This document shows positions 31,675-39,835 of a stretch of 44,239 nucleotides of DNA, piece after piece. Position 1 is the stretch's first letter, and every line of letters begins with the position of its first letter. The translations under genes and the position numbers were made by a program. The DNA is from Acidimicrobiales bacterium (GTDB lineage Bacteria; Actinomycetota; Acidimicrobiia; Acidimicrobiales; RAAP-2): positions 1-44,239 of the forward strand of contig JADGOJ010000007.1 in NCBI GenBank assembly GCA_017883045.1. The letters are read 5' to 3'. Below the pieces are notes generated by a model. That model was not told where the DNA came from. It saw only the letters and a list, made by a program, of their open reading frames with translations, and did no database searches.

Positions 31675-33018
31675 ATGGCAAACGACCGCACGACACTGAC
31701 GAGCCTCGAACGCGAGAAGGCGTCGGTCTTCCACTCGTGGTCGGCGCAAGCGACGATCAACCCGCTGATGGTGAAGAGCGCCGGCGGCGTCTACGTGACC
31801 GACGAGGACGACAACACCTACCTCGACTTCTCGTCCCAGCTCGTGAACACCAACATCGGCCACCAGCACCCCGACGTGGTGCGCGCGATCCAGGAGCAGG
31901 CGGCGACGCTCTGCACCATCGCCCCCCAGCACGGCTACGTGTCGCGCTACCGCGCGGCCGAGCTCATCCTCGACCGCTCGTTCGAAGGGGCCGCCAAGGT
32001 CTTCTTCACCAACGGCGGCACCGAGGCGGTCGAGCACGCGGTGCGCATGGCCCGCCTCCACACCGGGCGACAGAAGGTGCTGTCGGCCTACCGCAGTTAC
32101 CACGGCGCCACCGCGACCTCGATCAACCTCACCGGCGACCCGCGCCGCTGGCCCAGCGACACCGGGTCCGCCGGCGTCGTGCACTTCTTCGGTCCGTTCC
32201 TCTATCGCAGCGTCTTCTCCGCGACGACGCCCGAACAGGAGTGCCAGCGCGCCCTCGAGAGCCTCGAGAACATCATCCGCTTCGAGGGCCCGACGGGGAT
32301 CGCCGCGATCATCCTCGAGACCATCCCCGGCACTGCGGGCATCATGGTGCCGCCCGAGGGCTACCTGCGCGGCGTGCGCGAGATCTGCGACCGCTACGGC
32401 ATCGTCTACATCGCCGACGAGGTGATGTGCGGCTTCGGTCGCAGCGGTTCGTGGTTCGCCTTCCAGCAGCACGATGTCAGGCCCGACCTCGTGGCCTTCG
32501 CCAAGGGCGTGAACTCGGGCTACGTGCCCCTCGGCGGCGTGATTCTGAATGAGGAGCTCAGCGCGTCGTTCAACGACCGCGTCTACCCCGGTGGCCTCAC
32601 CTACTCGGGCCACCCGCTGGCCTGCGCCGCCGCGGTCGCCACCATCGAGACAATGGAGCGCGAGGGCATGATCGAGCACGCGAGGCGGATCGGTGACGAG
32701 GTGCTGCGCCCCGGCCTCGAGGCACTCGCGGAGAAGCACGCCATCATCGGCGAACTGCGGGGAGTCGGCGTCTTCTTCGCCCTCGACCTCGTGTCGGACC
32801 GGGCGAGCCGAGAGCCACTCGCCCCCTACGGCGCGAGCTCGCCGGCGATGAACGAGATCATCGCGACCGCTCGGGCCGAGGGCCTCTTGATCTTCACCAA
32901 CTTCAACCGCATCCACGTCGTGCCGCCGTGCAACATCACCGACCACGAAGCCCGCGAGGGGCTGGCCCGTCTCGACCGCGTCCTCAGCGTGGCCGACCGC
33001 TACTACGTAGGGAAGTAG
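31675..33018 (+). CDS. Class III PLP-dependent aminotransferase
   Basis: This 447-residue omega-aminotransferase transfers an amino group from an omega-amine or omega-amino acid (GABA, beta-alanine, taurine or polyamine type) to a keto acid. Motifs: KVFFTNGGTEAVEHAVRMAR (phosphate cup), YRSYHGATATS, IVYIADEVMCGFGRSG (Asp and Val stacking on PLP) and the Schiff-base Lys in VAFAKGVNSGYVPLGG, then YPGGLTYSGHPLACAAA. ATG 31675 follows AGAAGGAA. Its stop TAG shares a base with the next GTG, coupling it to the hotdog protein. The substrate is not predictable. Confidence 0.92.
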   Translation: MANDRTTLTSLEREKASVFHSWSAQATINPLMVKSAGGVYVTDEDDNTYLDFSSQLVNTNIGHQHPDVVRAIQEQAATLCTIAPQHGYVSRYRAAELILDRSFEGAAKVFFTNGGTEAVEHAVRMARLHTGRQKVLSAYRSYHGATATSINLTGDPRRWPSDTGSAGVVHFFGPFLYRSVFSATTPEQECQRALESLENIIRFEGPTGIAAIILETIPGTAGIMVPPEGYLRGVREICDRYGIVYIADEVMCGFGRSGSWFAFQQHDVRPDLVAFAKGVNSGYVPLGGVILNEELSASFNDRVYPGGLTYSGHPLACAAAVATIETMEREGMIEHARRIGDEVLRPGLEALAEKHAIIGELRGVGVFFALDLVSDRASREPLAPYGASSPAMNEIIATARAEGLLIFTNFNRIHVVPPCNITDHEAREGLARLDRVLSVADRYYVGK

Positions 33019-33665
33019 TGGCCGGCGAGGAACGTCGGGCACGCGCGGCCTCGCTGGCGCGCGAGTTCGGCCACGAGTTCGTGGCTCGCGACCTGAGCGA
33101 CGAGCAGCTCGACGAGGTGACCGCCCGACTCACCGAGCTCGTCGACCTCGTGCGCGACGCCCCACCTCGCCAGCGCGTCATGACCAGCGAAGGGCTCGCG
33201 AACTTCAAGATGGCGATCCCGCGCGAGAACGAGGTGGTCAAGCACCAGCTCTTCAGCGACTCGGTGGTCTCGGGAGCCGCCAATCCCGTGGGGCTCGGCG
33301 GCTACCTCTGGCGCGAAGGGGACACCGCGGTGATGGAGGTCACCCTGGGCAAGGCCTTCGAGGGGGCACCCGGGCAGGCCCACGGCGGGATCGTGGCCGC
33401 GCTGCTCGACGAGACGATGGGCCTCGTGAACGCCATCAACGAGGTCTTGGCGTTCACCGCCCAGCTGGATATCACGTTCCTCGAGCCGACCCCGGTCAAT
33501 GAGCCCATCACCGCGCGGGCCTGGCTGGCTCGCAGCGACAACCGCAAGCACTTCATCGAGGCGGAGCTGCTGGCCGGCTCGCGCGTCGTGGCGACCGCCT
33601 CCGCGCTGTTCATCGCGGTGGATCCAAGCAGGTTCCTGCGACACATGACGGTCCAGGAGTCCTGA
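33018..33665 (+). CDS. PaaI-like hotdog thioesterase
   Basis: This 215-residue protein starts at GTG 33018, overlapping the aminotransferase stop by one base (TAGTG). The N-terminal 90 residues are helical and charged. A single hotdog domain follows with KAFEGAPGQAHGGIVAALLDETMG, the PaaI/thioesterase signature with the conserved HGG and Glu/Asp in the helix, and DITFLEPTPVNEPITARAW. It probably hydrolyses or binds an acyl-CoA. The operon with an aminotransferase suggests removal of a CoA intermediate from amine catabolism, an inference. Confidence 0.85.
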   Translation: MAGEERRARAASLAREFGHEFVARDLSDEQLDEVTARLTELVDLVRDAPPRQRVMTSEGLANFKMAIPRENEVVKHQLFSDSVVSGAANPVGLGGYLWREGDTAVMEVTLGKAFEGAPGQAHGGIVAALLDETMGLVNAINEVLAFTAQLDITFLEPTPVNEPITARAWLARSDNRKHFIEAELLAGSRVVATASALFIAVDPSRFLRHMTVQES

Positions 33666-33732
33666 GCGCTCGACCGCACGCGCTCACGCGCCGCACGCGC
33701 GAACGACCCGTCGGAAGTGGCTGTTTCGTCCC

Positions 33733-33738
33733 TAATAT
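33733..33738 (+). promoter_or_regulatory. -10 box TAATAT before pirin gene
   Basis: TAATAT is followed by six bases and ATG 33745, the clearest leaderless start in the window. Confidence 0.6.
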
Positions 33739-33744
33739 GGGTCC

Positions 33745-34701
33745 ATGCCCGCAATCACCGTAGAGAACCCGCTTGAACTGCCCCGCGTCGTCATGGCGCT
33801 CACCACCGATCGGCCACGTCGCGTGAAGTCGATCACCACCGCCCCGCGCGGGCTCGAGGGCGAGGGGTTCCCGGTGCGCCGCGCCTTCGCCGGCATCGAC
33901 CTCGCCGACCTCGACCCCTTCGTCCACCTGGACCAGATGGGTGAGATCGACTACGGGCCGGGCGAGCCCAAGGGCACGCCCTGGCATCCGCACCGCGGCT
34001 TCGAGACCGTGACCTACATGATCGAGGGCACGTTCCTGCACCAGGACTCCATCGGCGGCGGCGGCATGATCCAGAACGGCGCGACCCAGTGGATGACCGC
34101 GGGCGCGGGGATCTTGCACATCGAGCGACCGCCGGACGCGCTGATCGACTCGGGTGGGCTCTTCCACGGCATACAGCTCTGGGTGAACCTTCCGGCGCGA
34201 CTCAAGATGACGAACCCGCGCTACCAGGACATCGAAGCCGAGTCGGTCTCGCTGCTGACCAACGAGAACGGCGACGCCATCATCCGCGTGATCGCCGGGA
34301 CGCTCGGCGATGCCGCCGGGCCCGGATCGACCCACACCCCCATCACGATCGTCCACGTCTCGCTGTCACCGGGCGGCCAGTTGGCGCTGCCCTGGAACCC
34401 CGCGTACAACGCGCTGACCTACGTGCTCGCGGGACAGGGCACCGTCGGGCTCGACCGCCACGCGATCGGCGAGGGGCAGATGGCCGTGCACGTCGACGGC
34501 GACTTCTTGGTGCTGTCGGCCAACGAGGCCCAGGACTCGAGGACCCAGGCCTTCGAGGTGCTGATCCTCGGCGGCGAGCCGATCCGCGAGCCCGTGGCCC
34601 ACTACGGCCCGTTCGTCATGAACACCAAAGCCGAACTGCAGCAGGCCTTCGAGGACTACCAGGCGGGCCGACTCGGCCAGATCCCGGCCGACCACATCTA
34701 G
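33745..34701 (+). CDS. Pirin-family bicupin protein
   Basis: This 318-residue bicupin has the N-terminal metal site GTPWHPHRGFETVTYMIEG and the later TAGAGILHIE, giving the three His and one Glu of pirins. A second cupin (about 180-290, with PAYNALTYVLAGQGTVG) and the pirin C-terminal GGEPIREPVAHYGPFVMN follow. Some bacterial pirins are quercetinases; others regulate metabolism. Which applies here is open. It has a leaderless start at ATG 33745. It converges on the next gene with a 4-bp overlap. Confidence 0.94.
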   Translation: MPAITVENPLELPRVVMALTTDRPRRVKSITTAPRGLEGEGFPVRRAFAGIDLADLDPFVHLDQMGEIDYGPGEPKGTPWHPHRGFETVTYMIEGTFLHQDSIGGGGMIQNGATQWMTAGAGILHIERPPDALIDSGGLFHGIQLWVNLPARLKMTNPRYQDIEAESVSLLTNENGDAIIRVIAGTLGDAAGPGSTHTPITIVHVSLSPGGQLALPWNPAYNALTYVLAGQGTVGLDRHAIGEGQMAVHVDGDFLVLSANEAQDSRTQAFEVLILGGEPIREPVAHYGPFVMNTKAELQQAFEDYQAGRLGQIPADHI

Positions 34702-35123
34702 TCCGACGGCGCCTCGCGGTGCACGAGGAACGTGCCCGTCGCGCGACTGACCAGTTTGCCCTCGTGGCTCGTGATCGACGCCTCGGCGTAGGCGATCTGG
34801 CGGGTCAAGCGAACCACCTCGCCGCGCAGTGAGTAGCGCTGGTCGCGCGAGGCGGGGCGCATCAACTCGGTCGTCATCTCGATGGTCGCGTTGGTGCGGT
34901 CGCGACCGACCAACGCCGCGTTGATGGCGAAGTTCATCGCGGCGTCGAGTAGCACCGAATGGACGCCCGCCTGGACCACCCCGTGCGGATTGCAGGCCAG
35001 CTCGGTCGGGTCGAACCGGCCGGTGACCCAGCCCAGGTCCTCGCCATCGACGCCGTAGGCCTCGAACGAGCCCCCGACGACGCCGATGATGGCCATGCCG
35101 CCGTCGCCGAGCCACCGGTCCAT
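34698..35123 (-). CDS. PaaI-like hotdog thioesterase
   Basis: This 141-residue single hotdog protein has ELACNPHGVVQAGVHSVLLDAAMNFAIN, with the GVVQAGVHSVLLD stretch in the position of the HGG helix signature, then TNATIEMTTELMRPA and VSRATGTFLVH. It probably hydrolyses an acyl-CoA; its divergent neighbour is a thiolase. ATG 35123 is chosen; GTG 35144 would add seven residues and is possible. The first 120 codons of the longer frame are antisense to the thiolase gene and excluded. Confidence 0.82.
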   Translation of the reverse strand: MDRWLGDGGMAIIGVVGGSFEAYGVDGEDLGWVTGRFDPTELACNPHGVVQAGVHSVLLDAAMNFAINAALVGRDRTNATIEMTTELMRPASRDQRYSLRGEVVRLTRQIAYAEASITSHEGKLVSRATGTFLVHREAPSD

Positions 35124-35219
35124 GTTCTTTCTCTGCGCCGCCACGGATGTGACGATAGCCCCAAGCCGGTCTAGGATTCGCGCGGTGGGAGGACCCCACG
35201 CACAACGAAAGGTAGATCG

Positions 35220-36398
35220 ATGCCTACAGCGGTCATTGTCGATGCGGTTCGCACCCCGGGGGGCAAGCGGAACGGAAAACTGAAGAACTGGCACGCCGTG
35301 GACCTCGCCTCCGAAGCCCTGAGGGCCATCGCGAGTCGCAACAACCTCGATCCCGCCTTGATCGACGACGTCATCATGGGCTGCGTCTCGCAGACCGGCG
35401 AGCAGGCGTTCAACGTCGGGCGAAGTGCGGTGCTCGCCGCGGGCTGGCCCGAGTCCGTGCCCGCCACCACCATCGACCGCCAGTGCGGCTCGTCCCAGCA
35501 GGCCATGCACTTCGCCGCCCAGGGCGTCATGTCGGGCGCCTACGACATCGTCGTGGCGGCCGGTGTCGAGGTGATGTCGCGTGTACCCATGGGCTCATCG
35601 ATCGGCAAGGACGCCGGCTTCCCGTTCGGCCCGCGCGTCATGGCCAGGTACGAACCGGTCGGCGGACTGAAGAACCAGGGAATCGGCGCCGAGATGATCG
35701 CCGACCAGTGGGGGATCTCTCGTGAGGACCTCGACGCCTTCTCGGCCGAGAGCCATCGCCGCGCGGCGCAGGCGACCACCGAGGGCCGCTTCGAGCGCGA
35801 GATCGTCCCGATCTACGTGCGCGATGAGAACGGCGAGGCCACCGATGAGTTGATGACCGCCGACGAGGGCATCCGCCCCGACACCACGGTCGAAACGCTC
35901 GCGAAGCTGAAGCCCGCCTTCAAAGAAGGTGGCAAGGTCACGGCCGGGAACTCTTCGCAGATCACCGACGGCGCGTCGGCGGTGCTGATCATGAGCGAGG
36001 AGAAGGCCCGCGAGCTGGGCTACACCCCGCGCGCCAAGTTCCACACCTTCGCCCTCGCCGGTGTCGACCCCGTCACCATGTTGACCGGCCCCATCCCCGC
36101 CACCACGAAGGTGCTCGAGCGTGCCGGTCTGACGATGGACGACATCGACCTCGTGGAGATCAACGAAGCCTTCGCGTCGGTGATCCTGGCCTGGCAGAAG
36201 GAGCACCACGTCGACCTCTCGAAGGTGAACGTCAACGGCGGCGCGATCGCCCTGGGCCACCCCCTGGGCGCGTCGGGCGCCAAGCTGTGCGCGACGTTGC
36301 TGAACGAGCTCGAGCGCACCGGCGGCCGCTACGGGCTGATCACCATGTGCGAGGGCGGCGGACTCGCCAACGCGACCATCATCGAACGCCTCGGCTAG
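35220..36398 (+). CDS. Thiolase (acetyl-CoA C-acyltransferase)
   Basis: The 392-residue thiolase condenses or cleaves acyl-CoA. The nucleophile is Cys89 in TTIDRQCGSSQQAM; the other catalytic motifs are EINEAFA, NGGAIALGHPLGASGA (His) and MCEGGGLANA (second Cys). The segment KVTAGNSSQITDGASAV is typical. The length is normal. ATG 35220 has AAAGG seven bases upstream and a possible -10 TAGGAT at 35172-35177, giving a leader of about 36 bases, unlike most neighbours. It belongs to beta-oxidation or a related CoA pathway. Confidence 0.95.
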   Translation: MPTAVIVDAVRTPGGKRNGKLKNWHAVDLASEALRAIASRNNLDPALIDDVIMGCVSQTGEQAFNVGRSAVLAAGWPESVPATTIDRQCGSSQQAMHFAAQGVMSGAYDIVVAAGVEVMSRVPMGSSIGKDAGFPFGPRVMARYEPVGGLKNQGIGAEMIADQWGISREDLDAFSAESHRRAAQATTEGRFEREIVPIYVRDENGEATDELMTADEGIRPDTTVETLAKLKPAFKEGGKVTAGNSSQITDGASAVLIMSEEKARELGYTPRAKFHTFALAGVDPVTMLTGPIPATTKVLERAGLTMDDIDLVEINEAFASVILAWQKEHHVDLSKVNVNGGAIALGHPLGASGAKLCATLLNELERTGGRYGLITMCEGGGLANATIIERLG

Positions 36399-36521
36399 AC
36401 CCATACGTCGCCCGCGACGCGCGAGGGATCGGGTGGCGCGACGCGCGACGGATTGGATCGGACCGACGTGGCCGGCGCCGGGCGTTTGCCAACGGCACTA
36501 CCGGGTGGTAGACCGAACACG

Positions 36522-37496
36522 ATGACCACGCCCAACGGGGACTCGTCCTCTGCGCGCCACGTCAGCGTCGTCGTCCGTCCGATGCAGGACCACGACGTCG
36601 ATGCGGCCGACCACGTCATGCGCGTGGCGTTCGGCACGTTCCTCGGTGTGAGCGACCCCTCGACGACGTTCGGCGAAGCCCAGTACGTTCGCTCGCGCTA
36701 CGCCGCCGAGCCGTCGTGGGCCTTCGTCGCCGAGCACGAGGGCCACGTCGTCGGCTCGGTCTTCGCGACCCGGTGGGGCAGCTTCGGATTCCTCGGCTCG
36801 CTGACGATCCGCCCCGACCTCTGGGACCGGGGCGTCGGCCGGCAACTCATCGAACCGGTCGTCGATCTGTTCGACGGGTGGCCGGTACGCCTGGCCGGGC
36901 TGCACACGTTCGCCCAGAGCGCCAAGCACGTGGGGCTGTTCCAGCGCTTCGACTTCTGGCCCCAGCACCTCACCGCCATCATGACCAAGGGCGTCGACGG
37001 CAGTTCGCGCCAGGAGCTCGAACTGTTCTCCGAGCTGGGCGAGGTGCACCGGGCCACCACGCTCAGCGAGTGCGCCGAGTTGACCGACGCGCTGTACGAA
37101 GGACTCGACGTCAGCCACGACATCCGCTCGGTGCAGGGTCAAAGCCTCGGCGACACGGTCCTCCTGCGCGACGGTGCACGCCTGGCGGGATTCGCGGTGT
37201 GCCACTGCGGAGCCGGCGAAGCCGGCAGCGACACCCTCTACGTGAAGTTCGCCGCCGTGCGTCTGGGCGCCCACGCGCAGTGGCACTTCGACCAGTTGCT
37301 CACGGCCTGCGAGCGTCTTGCCCAGGAACGTCACCTCACGACAGTCGTCGCGGGCGTGAACACGGGCCGCCGGGCCGCCTACCGCCGCATGCTCGCCTCG
37401 GGCTATCGGTCCTCAGGCCAGGGTGTGCGCATGCACCGCCCGGACGTCGCGGGACTGTGCGAGCCGCTCATCTTCGTGATCGACGACCTGCGCTGA
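36522..37496 (+). CDS. Tandem GNAT-family N-acetyltransferase
   Basis: This 324-residue protein has two GNAT-like halves. The first (about 15-150) has VVVRPMQDHDVDAAD, AFVAEHEGHVVGSVFATRWG and the acetyl-CoA loop IRPDLWDRGVGRQLIEPV. The second (about 170-320) has LRDGARLAGFAVCH and ends GYRSSGQGVRMHRP, with a weaker CoA loop (AHAQWHFDQLLTACERLA). ATG 36522 is used because the upstream 23 codons lack a ribosome site; TAGACC lies seven bases before it. The acceptor is unknown. The start could be a few codons off. Confidence 0.85.
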   Translation: MTTPNGDSSSARHVSVVVRPMQDHDVDAADHVMRVAFGTFLGVSDPSTTFGEAQYVRSRYAAEPSWAFVAEHEGHVVGSVFATRWGSFGFLGSLTIRPDLWDRGVGRQLIEPVVDLFDGWPVRLAGLHTFAQSAKHVGLFQRFDFWPQHLTAIMTKGVDGSSRQELELFSELGEVHRATTLSECAELTDALYEGLDVSHDIRSVQGQSLGDTVLLRDGARLAGFAVCHCGAGEAGSDTLYVKFAAVRLGAHAQWHFDQLLTACERLAQERHLTTVVAGVNTGRRAAYRRMLASGYRSSGQGVRMHRPDVAGLCEPLIFVIDDLR

Positions 37497-37572
37497 CCGG
37501 GCGACGGCCCCTGGGACCGTGACGATGGAATCGACCAATGGTGCCGATCAGGTCAGTCGGCGGCGACCGCGG

Positions 37573-37848
37573 CTACTTGTACCGGGTCGCGAGATAGAAG
37601 CCGGTGAACATCACCACGAGGCCGGCCACCAGATACCACGACGACACCGAACCGGGGAGGACCCCCAGGTAGTTCAAGAGGATCATCAGCATGCCCAAGG
37701 CGAGCAGGTCGACGATCAGCCAGCCGAACCAGTGGGGACTGTGATCGTCGCTCGGGGGCCGCTTGGCCGTGATCCGCCCGCTCGACTCGGGCGAGACGTA
37801 GCGACCGACGGACTTGCGATTGTTCGGTCTCGGGGCGGGCTTTGCCAT
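37573..37848 (-). CDS. crgA: Cell-division protein CrgA
   Basis: This 91-residue actinobacterial division protein recruits FtsI and other divisome parts at the septum. It has a basic cytosolic N-terminus (PAPRPNNRKSVGRYVSP), two membrane spans (about 43-61 and 70-87) and the conserved SSWYLVAGLVVMFTGFYLATRYK-type ending. ATG 37848 follows a TAGCAT box by eight bases. It lies 31 bp behind pknB, the same order as in Mycobacterium (where pknB to crgA is more distant). Confidence 0.93.
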   Translation of the reverse strand: MAKPAPRPNNRKSVGRYVSPESSGRITAKRPPSDDHSPHWFGWLIVDLLALGMLMILLNYLGVLPGSVSSWYLVAGLVVMFTGFYLATRYK

Positions 37849-37856
37849 AGGACTCG

Positions 37857-37862
37857 ATGCTA
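37857..37862 (-). promoter_or_regulatory. -10 box TAGCAT before crgA
   Basis: Minus-strand TAGCAT eight bases before ATG 37848, so crgA may have its own leaderless transcript besides readthrough from pknB. Confidence 0.4.
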
Positions 37863-37879
37863 CCCAATGGCGATGACGC

Positions 37880-39793
37880 CTAGGGGACGGTCGTCGTCGC
37901 GCCGGAACTGTCGCAGATCGACAGATCGACCGTGGAGTTGTAGAGCACCTGCGATCCCGGAGGTGCGCTCTGGGCAACCACCGTGCCGATCTGGCTCGGC
38001 GTGCAGAACGCCGGGTCGGCGACGCTGTAGGAGGCGAGCAGGCCCTGTGTCTTCAGAGCCGCCGTGGCGCCGGCCTGACCGCGTCCGACGACAGTGGGCA
38101 CCACCACCTTGCAGTACCCCGACGAAGTGACCAGCTGCACGGCGGTGCCGGACTGGACGAGCGCGCCCGCGCCGGGAACCGTGGCGAGGACCAGCCCTGA
38201 GGCGGTCGTGTTCGAGCACTGCGAACTCGCCGTCGGGCTCACCGTCAGCCCGACCTGGCCGAGCGCCGACGCCGCCTGCAGCGTCGTGCTGCCCACGAGG
38301 TTCGGCACGGGGAACTTCGTACCCGGAGCGAGCACGGTGATCGTCACCGTGTCTCCCGTCTGGCCCATGACGCCGCCGGCTGGGGTCTGGGAGAGCACGG
38401 TGTTCGGCTGGCCGCCGGTCCGGGGGATGATCGTGGTGAAGCTCACCTTGTAGAGCAGTTTGGCCTGCTGGAGCGTGTTCTCGGCGTCGCTCAAGGTCTT
38501 GCCCGTCGTGTCGGGGATCTTCACCGGGAAGGTGACCGAGCCCTTGCTCACCTTCAGGGTGACGATCTCTCCCTTCTTGATCTTGGCCCCGGCCTTGGGA
38601 TCGGTCGACACCACCGTGCCCGTCGGGAGCGGGGATGACACTGATTTCGTCGCGCCAATCACGAGTCCGTCGCCACGCAGCTGCTGGACGGCCACGGCCA
38701 CCTGCTGGCCGGTCACGTCGGGCATCTGGGTGACCGTCTTGTTCATCGTGAGGAAGTAGGCCAAACCGCCGATCGCCAGCAACAGCACGACGACCGTCGC
38801 GATGATGGCGGTGCGGTTGTTGCGACGTCGGCGGACATCGGTGCGCGGACCCGTCATCAAGGGCACGGCCTGGGTGTGCTCGCCGGCGACGACCGAGGGC
38901 ACGGCCCGCGTGGCGTCTGGGCCGTAGAAGGCGGCGTCTCGCGTGAAAGCGCGCACCGGCTGGCCCTCGGTGAAGCGGATCAGGTCGGCGCGCATCTCGT
39001 CAGCGGTCTGGTACCTCTGCGACGGCGACTTGGCGAGCGCCTCCATCACGATGGCTTCGAGGTCGCCGGGGATCGAATCGTTGAACTGCGACGGCGGAGG
39101 CACCGAGCCGTGCACGTGCTGGCTGGAGACCGCCACCGGTGAGTCTCCGATGAATGGCGGGCGACCGGCGATCATCTCGTAGAGCACGACGCCGAGCGAG
39201 TACACGTCGCTGCGTCCATCGACGGCGACGCCCTCGGCCTGCTCGGGCGAGAAGTACGTGGCGGTCCCCATCACCGAACCGGCTTCGGCGAGATGGTCCT
39301 CGCTCGCCACGGCCTGGGCGATGCCGAAGTCGGTGACCTTCACCTGGCCGTCACTGGTGATCAGGATGTTGCCCGGCTTCACGTCACGGTGCACCACGCC
39401 GTTGCGGTGCGCGTAACCGAGGGCCGCGGCCACCGGAGCCACCAGCTGGGCCGAGCGCGAAGGGGTCAAGGTGCGAGAACCGCGCAGAAGCTCGGCGAGC
39501 GACGTCCCGTCAATCAACTCCATGACGATGAAGTAGGTGCCGTCGTCCTCGCCCCAGTCGAAGACCGGCACGATACTGGGGTGCGAGAGGTTCGCGGCCG
39601 CCTGAGCCTCGCGGCGGAATCGCTCGACGAACAGCGGGTCGGCACTCAGCTCGGGATAGAGGATCTTCAGGGCCACCGGGCGATTCAGGAGCTGGTCCTG
39701 GGCGCGGTAGACCATCGCCATGCCACCCCGGGCGATCAGGTGCGTGACCTGATAACGACCGGAATACAGTCGGGGGTCGTTGACGGGCTCCAT
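37880..39793 (-). CDS. pknB: PASTA-domain Ser/Thr kinase
   Basis: A 637-residue membrane kinase that senses muropeptides or lipid II and phosphorylates division and cell-wall proteins. The kinase domain (about 14-275) has RGGMAMVYRA, catalytic Lys43, HRDVKPGN (135-142), DFG (155-157) and GTATYFSPEQ. A linker follows (Thr-rich, basic), then one span (329-349) and four extracellular PASTA repeats, each beginning near a Pro-Asp or Pro-x-Val-x-Gly motif. Cysteines occur only in the last two PASTA repeats. ATG 39793 has AAGGAAGG and a TAGGCT box upstream. Only one kinase gene is here; pknA is absent from the locus. Confidence 0.96.
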   Translation of the reverse strand: MEPVNDPRLYSGRYQVTHLIARGGMAMVYRAQDQLLNRPVALKILYPELSADPLFVERFRREAQAAANLSHPSIVPVFDWGEDDGTYFIVMELIDGTSLAELLRGSRTLTPSRSAQLVAPVAAALGYAHRNGVVHRDVKPGNILITSDGQVKVTDFGIAQAVASEDHLAEAGSVMGTATYFSPEQAEGVAVDGRSDVYSLGVVLYEMIAGRPPFIGDSPVAVSSQHVHGSVPPPSQFNDSIPGDLEAIVMEALAKSPSQRYQTADEMRADLIRFTEGQPVRAFTRDAAFYGPDATRAVPSVVAGEHTQAVPLMTGPRTDVRRRRNNRTAIIATVVVLLLAIGGLAYFLTMNKTVTQMPDVTGQQVAVAVQQLRGDGLVIGATKSVSSPLPTGTVVSTDPKAGAKIKKGEIVTLKVSKGSVTFPVKIPDTTGKTLSDAENTLQQAKLLYKVSFTTIIPRTGGQPNTVLSQTPAGGVMGQTGDTVTITVLAPGTKFPVPNLVGSTTLQAASALGQVGLTVSPTASSQCSNTTASGLVLATVPGAGALVQSGTAVQLVTSSGYCKVVVPTVVGRGQAGATAALKTQGLLASYSVADPAFCTPSQIGTVVAQSAPPGSQVLYNSTVDLSICDSSGATTTVP

Positions 39794-39802
39794 ACCTTCC
39801 TT

Positions 39803-39808
39803 AGCCTA
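39803..39808 (-). promoter_or_regulatory. -10 box TAGGCT before pknB
   Basis: Minus-strand TAGGCT, nine bases before ATG 39793, in the 42-bp pbpA-pknB gap. An AAGGAAGG ribosome site overlaps the spacer, so both leaderless and led initiation are possible. Confidence 0.4.
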
Positions 39809-39835
39809 CGCTCTGGCCCTTGACGGGAAAGTCCG